Shown: positions 1 to 9,787 of the stretch, one piece after another
Position numbering within the stretch: position 1 is the first letter of the stretch
How the letters are laid out: every line of letters starts with the position of its first letter
NCBI GenBank assembly: GCA_018398585.1
Contig: JAGTTD010000001.1
Span: 18,617,750-18,681,749 of the forward strand
Direction: 5' to 3'
DNA length: 64,000 bases
Origin: Simmondsia chinensis
Taxonomy: Eukaryota; Streptophyta; Magnoliopsida; Caryophyllales; Simmondsiaceae
Notes under the pieces: generated by a model
The model's input: the letters and a program-made list of their open reading frames with translations, nothing else
Databases searched by the model: none
Told to the model about the DNA's origin: nothing
Position numbers and translations under genes: made by a program

Positions 1-233
1 ATTTAGCACAAATAAGTGAAGATTGTAATGAAGTTTGTAAAAAGTTGTAAAAGAGAAGTTTAATTCATTAAAAAAGTCCAATAAGTTCATTAGCCGTTAA
101 TAGGGTTTCGGTTAGTATTGGAGGAGTGGTTAGTTGGAGTCATTGAAGTGTCCAGGGGAAGTGTTCTGTTAGATATTTACTTGTTAACAAAGAGGAATAC
201 AAGCAGCTTGTTATGCTTTGTAATTCAGCATTA
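1..233. other. Non-repetitive left flank of the satellite array
   Basis: These 233 bases show no resemblance to the 83-bp unit that fills the rest of the window. They are AT-rich, with A-runs near 35-77 and a more G-rich stretch near 105-160. I see no open frame of useful length, no tRNA or rRNA signature and no clear promoter. Wording such as TGTTAGATATTTAC near 167-180, and a possible end at TTCAGCA (223-229), is loosely reminiscent of plant LTR retrotransposon termini, but no target-site duplication, primer-binding site or second LTR can be seen. Repeat-like sequence starts abruptly at TTAATGG (234-240). This is the only anchor that could place the array on a chromosome. Confidence 0.7.
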
Positions 234-363
234 TTAATGGTGTAAAATCAACTTGTATAAGTGTGTTTCAAGTAATTAGTGGTGTACGATCAATCATACA
301 CCACGTACGATTCGTTTTAATGGTGTGAAATCAACTTGTACAGGTGTGTTTTAAGTTATTAGT

Positions 364-380
364 GGTGTATGATAGGTTTT
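364..380 (+). repeat. 62-bp unit (one 21-bp dyad step lost), first of many
   Basis: GGTGTATGAT passes directly to AGGTTTTAATGG, so the 21 bp between two GTGTATGAT copies is gone and no palindrome remains. The same loss is seen at about 757, 2023, 10136, 23134, 28971, 29365, 39051, 44513, 53751, 55242, 55638, 58803 and 62871. Those at 2023 and 10136 share neighbours and are one inherited event, as are 58803 and 62871. Most others look independent. Confidence 0.85.
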
Positions 381-985
381 AATGGTGTAAAATCCAATTG
401 TACTGGTGTGTTTCAAGTAATTAGTAGTGTATGATCAATCATACATCGTGTATGATAGGTTTTAAGGGTGTAAAATCAACTTGTATAGGATTTTTTCAAG
501 TAATTAGTTGTGTATGATTAATCATACACCGTGCATGATAGGTTTAATTGGTGTAAAATCATCTTCTCTTGGTGCGTTTCAAGAAATTAGTGGGGTATGA
601 TCAATCACACATCGTGCATGATAGGTTTTAATGGTGTTAAATCAACTTGTGTTGGCGTGTTTCAAGAAATTAGTGGTGTGTGATCAATCATATACCGTGT
701 ATGATAGGTTTTAACGGCATGAAATCAACCTGTATAGGTGTGTTTCAAGTAATTAGTTGTGTATGATTGGTTTTAATGATATGAAATCAACTTTAATAGG
801 TGTATTTCCAGTAATTAGTGGTGTATGATCAATCATACACCGCGTATGATAGGTTTTAATGGTGTAAAATCAACTTGTATAGGTGTGTTTCAAGTAATTA
901 GTTGTGTATGATTAATCATACACCGTGTATGATAGGTTTGGATGGTGTAAACTCATCTTGTCTAAGGGCGTTTCAAGAAATTAGT

Positions 986-1049
986 GGTGTATGATCAATC
1001 GTGCACCGTGTATGATCAATCGCGCACCGTGTATGATCAATCATACACC
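986..1049. repeat. Triple dyad (125-bp unit)
   Basis: Three successive 21-bp dyad steps are present instead of one. The first two right arms carry transitions (GTGCACC and GCGCACC), so only the third is a full palindrome. This is the longest local expansion seen in the window. Confidence 0.85.
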
Positions 1050-2334
1050 GTGTATGATAGGTTTTAATGGTGTAAAATCATGTTGTCTAGGTGTGTTTCA
1101 AGAAATTAGTGGTGTATGATCAATCACACGTCATGTACGATAGGTTTTAATGGTGTAAAATAACCTTGTGTTGGTGTGTTTCAGGTAATTAGTGGTGTAC
1201 GATCAATCATACACCATGTATGATTGGTTTTAGTGGTGTAAAATCAACTTGTGTAGGTTTGTTTCATGTAATTAGTGGTGCATACTCAATTAGACACCGT
1301 GTATGATAGGTTTTAGTGGTGTAAAATGAACTTGTATAGGTTTGTTTCATGTAAATAGTGGTGTATGCTCAATAACACACCGTGTATGATCCGTTTTAAT
1401 GGTATGAAATCAACTTGTACAGGTGTGTTTCATGTTAATAGTGGTGTATGATCAATCGTATACCGTATATGATAGGTTTTAATGGTCTGAAATCAACTTG
1501 TATAGGTGTGTTTCAAGTAATTAGTGGTGTATGCTCAATAACACACCATGTATGATTGGTTTTAATGGAGTGAAATTAACTTGTATAGGTGTGTTTCAAG
1601 TAATTTGTGGTGTATGATCAATCATACACTATGTATGATAGGTTTTCATGGTGTGAAATCAACTTGTATAGGTGTGATTCAAGTAATTAGGGGTGTATGA
1701 TCAATCATACACCATGTACGATTGGTTTCGATGGTGTGAAATCAACTTGTATAGGTGTGTTTCAGGTAATTAGTGCTGTATGATCAATCATACACCATGT
1801 ACAATAGGTTTCAGTGGTGTGAAATCAACTTGTATAGGCATGTTTCAAGCAATTCGGGGTGTATGATCAATCATACACCTTGTATGATTGGGTTTAATGG
1901 TGTGAAACCAATTTGTATATGTGTATTTCAAGTAATTAGTGGTGTATGATCAATCATACACCGTGTATGATAAGTTTTAAGGATTTGAAATCAACTTGTG
2001 TTGGTGTTTTTCAAGTTATTAGGGGTGTATGATTAGTTTTAATGGTGTGAAATCAACTTGTATAGGTGTATTTCTGGTAATTAGTGGTGTATGATCAATC
2101 ATACACCGTATATAATAGTTTTTTATAGTGTCAAATCAGCTTGTATAGGTGTGTTTTGAGTAATTAGTGCTGTATGATCAATCGTACACCGTGCATGATT
2201 GGTCTTAATGGTGTGAAATCAACTTGTATAAGTCTGTTTCAAGTAATTAGGGGTGTATGATCAATAATACACCGTCTATGATTGGTTTTAATGGTGTGAA
2301 ACCAATTTGTATAGGTGTGTTTGAAGTAATTAGT

Positions 2335-2356
2335 GGTGTATGATCAATCATACACC
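2335..2356. repeat. Dyad core of the satellite unit (example)
   Basis: The arms GGTGTATGAT and ATCATACACC are exact reverse complements, separated by only two bases (CA). In single-stranded or supercoiled DNA this could fold as a hairpin or cruciform with a 10-bp stem. A third GTGTATGAT follows directly at 2357-2365, so either the first or the third copy can pair with the middle arm. The dyad recurs in most units across the window, with arm-breaking variants such as CACACATCG or CATAAACCG in particular unit types. Confidence 0.9.
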
Positions 2357-2417
2357 GTGTATGATAGGTTTTAAAGGTTTGAAATCAACTTGTGTTGGTG
2401 TGTTTCAAGTGATTAGG
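2335..2417 (+). repeat. Representative 83-bp satellite unit
   Basis: This is a clean example of the unit. The next unit's dyad begins at 2418, giving exactly 83 bp. Unit positions 1-22 are the dyad, 23-31 the third GTGTATGAT, 35-43 the TTTTAATGG block, about 44-64 the variable block (consensus TGTAAAATC then AACTTGTATAGG; here TTTGAAATC then AACTTGTGTTGG), and 69-82 TTTCAAGTAATTAG (here with GTGATTAG). My hand count of the family consensus is A 25, T 31, G 19 and C 8, so about 33% GC with strong G-over-C excess on this strand. TGATCA (a BclI site) sits at the dyad centre of most units. Confidence 0.93.
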
Positions 2418-3552
2418 GGTGTATGATCAATCATACACCATGTATGATTCGTTTTAATGGTGTGAAATCAACTTGTACAGGTGTGTTTCAAGTTATTAGT
2501 GGTGTATGATCAATCATACAGCGTGTATGATAGGTTTTAATGGTGTAAAATCAAATTGTACTGGGGTGTTTCAAGTAATTAGTAGTGTATGATCAATCAT
2601 ACATCGTGTATGATAGGTTTTAAGGGTGCAAAATCATCCTGACAAGATGTGTTTCAAAAAAATTAGTGGTGTATGATCAATTACACATCGTGTATGATGG
2701 GTTTTTATGGCGTAAAATAATCATGAGTAGGTGTGTTTCAAGTAATTAGAAGTGTATGATCAATCATACACCGCGTATGATAGGTTTTAATGGCTTGAAA
2801 TCAACTTGTGTTGGCGTTTTTCAAGTAATTAGGGGCGTATGATCAATCATACACCGTGTATGATTAGTTTTAATGGTGTGAAATCAACTTGTATGGGTGT
2901 GTTTCTGGTAATTAGTGGTGTATGATCAATCATACACCGTATATGATAGTTTTTAATAGTGTCAAATCGGCTTGTATAGGTGTGTTTTGAGTGATTAGTG
3001 CTGTATGATCAATCGTACACCGTGCATGATTGGTCTTAATGGTGTGAAATCAACTTGTATAAGTCTGTTTCAAGTAATTAGGGGTGTATGATCAATAATA
3101 CACCATCTATGATTGGTTTTAATGGTGTGAAACCAATTTGAATAGGTGTGCTTGAAGTAATTAGTGGTGTATGATCAATCATACACCGTGTACGATTGGT
3201 TTTAATGGTTTGAAATCAACTTGTGTTGGTGTGTTTCAAGTAATTAGGGGTGTATGATCAATCATACACCATGTATGATTCGTTTTAATGGTGTGAAATC
3301 AACTTGTACAGGTGTGTTTCAAGTTATTAGTGGTGTATGATCTATCATACAGCGTGTATGATAGGTTTTAATGGTGTACAATCAAATTGTACTGGTGTGT
3401 TTCAAGTAATTAGTAGTGTATGATCAATCATACATCGTGTATGATAGGTTTTAAGGGTCTAAAATCAACTCGTATTGGAGTTTTTCAAGTAATTAGTTGT
3501 GTATGATTAATCATACACCGTGTATGATAGGTTTAATTGGTGTAAAATCATC

Positions 3553-5046
3553 TTCTCTAGGTGCATTTCAAGAAATTAGTGGGGTATGATCAATCACACA
3601 TCGTGTATGATAGGTTTTAATGGTGTTAAATCAACTTGTGTTGGCGTGTTTCAAGAAATTAGTGGTGTGTGATCAATCATACACCGTGTATGATAGGATT
3701 TAACGGCATGAAATCAACCTGTATAGGTGTGTTTCAAGTAATTAGTTGTGTATGATCAATCATACACCGTGTATGATTGGTTTTAATGATATGAAATCAA
3801 CTTTAATAGGTGTATTTCAAGTAATTAGTGGTGTATGATCAATCATACACCGTGTATGATAGGTTTTAATGGTGTAAAATCAACTTTTATTGGTGTGTCT
3901 TAAGTAATTAACAGTGTATGGTAAATCATACACTGTGCATGATAGGTTTTAATGGTGTAAAATCTACTTGTATAGGTGTGTTTCAAGTAATGAGTTGTGT
4001 ATGATTAATCATAAACCGTGTATGATAGGTTTGGATGGTGTAAACTCATCTTTTCTAAGTGCGTTTCAAGAAATTAGTGGTGTATGATCAATCATACACC
4101 GTGTATGATAGGTTTTAATGGTGTAAAATCATGTTGTCCAGGTGTGTTTCAAGAAATTAGTGGTGTATGATCAATCACACGTCATGTACGATAGGTTTTA
4201 ATGGTGTAAAATAACCTTGTGTTGGTGTGTTTCAGGTAATTAGTGGTGTACGATCAATCATACCCCATGTATGATAGGTTTTAGTGGTGTAAAATCAACT
4301 TCTCTAGGTGCGTTTCAAGAAATTAGCGGGGTATGATCAATCACACATCGTGTATGATAGGTTTTAATGGTGTTAAATCAACTTGTGTTGGCGTGTTTCA
4401 AGAAATTAGTGGTGTGTGATCAATCATACACCGTGTATGATAGGATTTAACGGCATGAAATCAACCTGTATAGGTGTGTTTCAAGTAATTAGTTGTGTAT
4501 GATCAATCATACATCGTGTATGATTGGTTTTAATGATATGAAATCAACTTTAATAGGTGTATTTCAAGTAAGTACTGGTGTATGATCAATCATACACCGT
4601 GTATGATAGGTTTTAATGGTGTAAAATCAACTTTTATTGGTGTGTCTTAAGTAATTAACAGTGTATGGTAAATCATACACTGTGCATGATAGGTTTTAAT
4701 GGTGTAAAATCTACTTGTATAGGTGTGTTTCAAGTAATGAGTTGTGTATGATTAATCATAAACCGTGTATGATAGGTTTGGATGGTGTAAACTCATATTG
4801 TCTAAGTGCGTTTCAAGAAATTAGTGATGTATGATCAATCATACACCGTGTATGATAGGTTTTATTGGTGTAAAATCATGTTGTCTAGGTGTGTTTCAAG
4901 AAATTAGTGGTGTATGATCAATCACACGTCATGTACGATAGGTTTTAATGGTGTAAAATAACCTTGTGTTGGTGTGTTTCAGGTAATTAGTGGTGTACGA
5001 TCAATCATACACCATGTATGATAGGTTTTAGTGGTGTAAAATCAAC
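3553..5046 (+). repeat. Nested 747-bp (9-unit) tandem duplication
   Basis: TTCTCTAG at 3553 recurs at 4300, and the GGTTTGGATGG marker at 4028 recurs at 4775. Both offsets are 747 bp, exactly nine units. The junction at about 4300 fuses a unit beginning TTTTAGTGGTG to one ending CTTCTCTAGG, a combination that reveals the crossover point. The same junction is inherited by the second 2,987-bp copy (7287), so the 747-bp event came first. A further return of the same block at 1,328 bp (16 units; 4775 to 6103) lies in the same higher-order unit. Confidence 0.8.
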
Positions 5047-6800
5047 TTGTATGGGTTTGTTTCATGTAATTAGTGGTGCATACTCAATTAGACACCGTGT
5101 ATGATAGGTTTCAGTGGTGTAAAATCAACTTGTATAGGTTTGTTTCATGTAAATAGTGGTGTATGCTCAATAACACACCGTGTATAATCCGTTTTATTGG
5201 TATGAAATCAACTTGTACAGGTGTGTTTCATGTAAATAGTGGTGTATGATCAATCGTATACCGTATATGATAAGTTTTAATGGTTTGAAATCAACTTGTA
5301 TAGGTGTGTTTCAAGTAATTAGTGGTGTATGCTAAATAACACACCGTGTATGATTGGTTTTAAAAGAGTGAAATCAACTTGTATAGGTGTGTTTCATGTA
5401 ATTTGTGGTGTATGATCAATCATACACTATGTATGATAGGTTTTCATGGTGTGAAATCAACTTGTATAGGTGTGATTCAAGTGATTAGGGGTGTATGATC
5501 AATCATACACGATGTACGATTGGTTTCGATGGTGTGAAATCAACTTGTATAGGTGTGTTTCATGTAATTAGTGCTGTATGATCAATCATACACCATGTAC
5601 AATAGGTTTCATTGGTGTGAAATCAACTTGTATAGGCGTGTTTCAAGTAATTGGTGGGGTATGATCAGTCACACATCGTGGATGATAGGTTTTAATGGTG
5701 TTAAATCAACTTGTGTTGGCGTGTTTCAAGAAATTAGTGGTGTGTGATCAATCATACACCGTGTATGATAGGTTTTAACGGCATGAAATCAACCTGTATA
5801 GTTGTGTTTCAAGTAATTAGTTGTGTATGATCAATCATACACCGTGTATGATTGGTTTTAATGATATGAAATCAACTTTAATAGGTGTATTTCAAGTAAT
5901 TAGTGGTGTATGATCAATCATACACCGTGTATGATAGGTTTTAATGGTGTAAAATCAACTTGTATTGGTGTGTCTTAAGTAATTAGCAGTGTATGGTAAA
6001 TCATACACTGTGCATGATAGGTTTTAATGGTGTAAAATCAACTTGTATAGGTGTGTTGCAAGTAATTATTTGTGTATGATTAGTCATACACCATGTGTGA
6101 TAGGTTTGGATGGTGTAAACTCATCTTGTCTAAGTGCGTTTCAAGAAATTAGTGGTGTATAATCAATCATACATCGTGTATGATAGGTTTTAACGGTGTA
6201 AAATCATGTTGTCTAGGTGCGTTTCAAGAAATTAGTGGTGTATGATCAATCACACGTCATGTACGATAGGTTTTAATGGTGTAAAATAACCTTGTGTTGG
6301 TGTGTTTCAGGTAATTAGTGGTGTACGATCAATCATACACCATGTATGATAGGTTTTAGTAGTGTAAAATCAACTTGTATAGGTTTGTTTCATGTAATTA
6401 GTGGTGCATACTCAATTAAACACCGTGTATGATAGGTTTTAGTGGTGTAAAATCAACTTGTATAGGTTTGTTTCATGTAAATAGGGGTGTATGCTCAATA
6501 ACACACCGTGTATGATCCGTTTTAATGGTATGAAATCAACTTGTACAGCTATGTTTCATGAAAATAGTGGTGTATGATCAATCGTATACCATATATGATA
6601 GGTTTTAATGGTTTGAAATCAACTTGTATAGGTGTGTTTCAAGTAATTAGTGGTGTATGCTCAATAACACACAGTGTATGATTGGTTTTAATGAAGTGAA
6701 ATCAACTTGTATAGGTGTGTTTCAAGTAATTTGTGGTGCATGATCAATATGCACTATGTATGATAGGTTTTCATGGTGTGAAATCAACTTGTATAGGTGT
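3814..6800 (+). repeat. 2,987-bp higher-order repeat, copy I
   Basis: This is copy I of a clean tandem duplication. The GGTTTGGATGG marker units at 4028, 4775 and 6103 return at 7015, 7762 and 9090, each shifted by exactly 2,987 bp (36 units minus one base). The two copies look nearly identical by eye, with scattered single-base differences, so the duplication is much younger than the divergence between neighbouring units. The left edge is placed where sequence before 3814 stops matching sequence before 6801: one side has CAACTTTAATAGGTGTA, the other CAACTTGTATAGGTGTG. Confidence 0.85.
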
Positions 6801-9787
6801 GATTCAAGTAATTAGTGGTGTATGATCAATCATACACCGTGTATGATAGGTTTTAATGGTGTAAAATCAACTTTTATTGGTGTGTCTTAAGTAATTAACA
6901 GTGTATGGTAAATCATACACTGTGCATGATAGGTTTTAATGGTGTAAAATCTACTTGTATAGGTGTGTTTCAAGTAATGAGTTGTGTATGATTAATCATA
7001 AACCGTGTATGATAGGTTTGGATGGTGTAAACTCATCTTGTCTAAGTGCGTTTCAAGAAATTAGTGGTGTATGATCAATCATACACCGTGTATGATAGGT
7101 TTTAATGGTGTAAAATCATGTTGTCTAGGTGTGTTTCAAGAAATTAGTGGTGTATGATCAATCACACGTCATGTACGATAGGTTTTAATGGTGTAAAATA
7201 ACCTTGTGTTGGTGTGTTTCAGGTAATTAGTGGTGTACGATCAATCATACCCCATGTATGATAGGTTTTAGTGGTGTAAAATCAACTTCTCTAGGTGCGT
7301 TTCAAGAAATTAGCGGGGTATGATCAATCACACATCGTGTATGATAGGTTTTAATGGTGTTAAATCAACTTGTGTTGGCGTGTTTCAAGAAATTAGTGGT
7401 GTGTGATCAATCATACACCGTGTATGATAGGATTTAACGGCATGAAATCAACCTGTATAGGTGTGTTTCAAGTAATTAGTTGTGTATGATCAATCATACA
7501 CCGTGTATGATTGGTTTTAATGATATGAAATCAACTTTAATAGGTGTATTTCAAGTAATTACTGGTGTATGATCAATCATACACCGTGTATGATAGGTTT
7601 TAATGGTGTAAAATCAACTTTTATTGGTGTGTCTTAAGTAATTAACAGTGTATGGTAAATCATACACTGTGCATGATAGGTTTTAATGGTGTAAAATCTA
7701 CTTGTATAGGTGTGTTTCAAGTAATGAGTTGTGTATGATTAATCATAAACCGTGTATGATAGGTTTGGATGGTGTAAACTCATCTTGTCTAAGTGCGTTT
7801 CAAGAAATTAGTGATGTATGATCAATCATACACCATGTATGATAGGTTTTAATGGTGTAAAATCATGTTGTCTAGGTGTGTTTCAAGAAATTAGTGGTGT
7901 ATGATCAATCACACGTCATGTACGATAGGTTTTAATGGTGTAAAATAACCTTGTGTTGGCGTGTTTCAGGTAATTAGTGGTGTACGATCAATCATACACC
8001 ATGTATGATAGGTTTTAGTGGTGTAAAATCAACTTGTATGGGTTTGTTTCATGTAATTAGTGGTGCATACTCAATTAGACACCGTGTATGATAGGTTTTA
8101 GTGGTATAAAATCAACTTGTATAGGTTTGTTTCATGTAAATAGTGGTGTATGCTCAATAACACACCGTGTATGATCCGTTTTATTGGTATGAAATCAACT
8201 TGTACAGGTGTGTTTCATGTAAATAGTGGTGTATGATCAATCGTATACCGTATATGATAGGTTTTAATGGTTTGAAATCAACTTGTATAGGTGTGTTTCA
8301 AGTAATTAGTGGTGTATGCTAAATAACACACCGTGTATGATTGGTTTTAATGGAGTGAAATCAACTTGTATAGGTGTGTTTCCAGTAATTTGTGGTGTAT
8401 GATCAATCATACACTATGTATGATAGGTTTTCATGGTGTGAAATCAACTTGTATAGGTGTGATTCAAGTGATTAGGGGTGTATGATCAATCATACACGAT
8501 GTACGATTGGTTTCGATGGTGTGAAATCAACTTGTATAGGTGTGTTTCAAGTAATTAGTGCTGTATGATCAATCATACACCATGTACAATAGGTTTCATT
8601 GGTGTGAAATCAACTTGTATAGGCATGTTTCAAGTAATTGGTGGGGTATGATCAATCACACATCGTGTATGATAGGTTTTAATGGTGTTAAATCAACTTG
8701 TGTTGGCGTGTTTCAAGAAATTAGTGGTGTGTGATCAATCATACACCGTGTACGATAGGTTTTAACGGCATGAAATCAACCTGTATAGTTGTGTTTCAAG
8801 TAATTAGTTGTGTATGATCAATCATACACCGTGTATGATTGGTTTTAATGATATGAAATCAACTTTAATAGGTGTATTTCAAGTAATTAGTGGTGTATGA
8901 TCAATCATACACCGTGTATGATAGGTTTTAATGGTCTAAAATCAACTTGTATTGGTGTGTCTTAAGTAATTAGCAGTGTATGGTAAATCATACACTGTGC
9001 ATGATAGGTTTTAATGGTGTAAAATCAACTTGTATAGGTGTGTTGCAAGTAATTATTTGTGTATGATTAGTCATACACCATGTGTGATAGGTTTGGATGG
9101 TGTAAACTCATCTTGTCTAAGTGCGTTTCAAGAAATTAGTGGTGTATAATCAATCATACATCGTGTATGATAGGTTTTAATGGTGTAAAATCATGTTGTC
9201 TAGGTGTGTTTCAAGAAATTAGTGGTGTATGATCAATCACACGTCATGTACGATAGGTTTTAATGGTGTAAAATAACCTTGTGTTGGTGAGTTTCAGGTA
9301 ATTAGTGGTGTACGATCAATCATACACCATGTATGATAGGTTTTAGTAGTGTAAAATCAACTTGTATAGGTTTGTTTCATGTAATTAGTGGTGCATACTC
9401 AATTAAACACCGTGTATGATAGGTTTTAGTGGTGTAAAATCAACTTGTATAGGTTTGTTTCATGTAAATAGTGGTGTATGCTCAATAACACACCGTGTAT
9501 GATCCGTTTTAATGGTATGAAATCAACTTGTACAGGTATGTTTCATGTAAATGGTGGTGTATGATCAATCGTATACCATATATGATAGGTTTTAATGGTT
9601 TGAAATCAACTTGTATAGGTGTGTTTCAAGTAATTAGTGGTGTATGCTCAATAACACACAGTGTATGATTGGTTTTAATGAAGTGAAATCAACTTGTATA
9701 GGTGTGTCTCAAGTAATTTGTGGTGCATGATCAATATACACTATGTATGATAGGTTTTCATGGTGTGAAATCAACTTGTATAGGTGT
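6801..9787 (+). repeat. 2,987-bp higher-order repeat, copy II
   Basis: This copy directly abuts copy I with no spacer. It contains the same order of unit variants, including the internal 747-bp offset (7015 to 7762) and the unusual fusion unit in which TTTTAGTGGTG continues into CTTCTCTAGG (7287, matching 4300). After about 9787 the sequence leaves the pattern and continues as the counterpart of about 1680 onward, so the duplication was inserted into an older ~3-kb pattern rather than ending the array. Confidence 0.85.

Larger units (their letters stand above)
234..3813 (+). repeat. First ~3.0-kb higher-order repeat and start of the second
   Basis: Diagnostic variants reappear about 2,989 bp downstream, close to 36 x 83. 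The TTTAATTGG unit with CATCTTCTCT is at 541 and again at 3530. The TTCGTTTTAATGG unit is at 311 and 3279, an offset of 2,968, which is 21 bp short because the first copy lost a 21-bp step near 364. Between 541 and 935 the first copy is 104 bp shorter than its partner. That equals one missing 83-bp unit plus one missing 21-bp step (near 757). Within this block a ~830-bp (10-unit) internal repeat also shows: the GTGTCAAATC unit is at about 2131 and 2962. Confidence 0.75.

Noticed and set aside
160..233. End of an LTR retrotransposon in the left flank
   Set aside because: TGTTAG and TTCAGCA look LTR-like, but there is no target-site duplication, polypurine tract, primer-binding site or coding remnant, and only 233 bases are visible.
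3814..9787. Treating the 2,987-bp copies as a pure assembly artefact
   Set aside because: The copies differ by scattered single bases, and their right edges enter different flanking units, which fits real duplication. Reads would still be needed to exclude a mistake.
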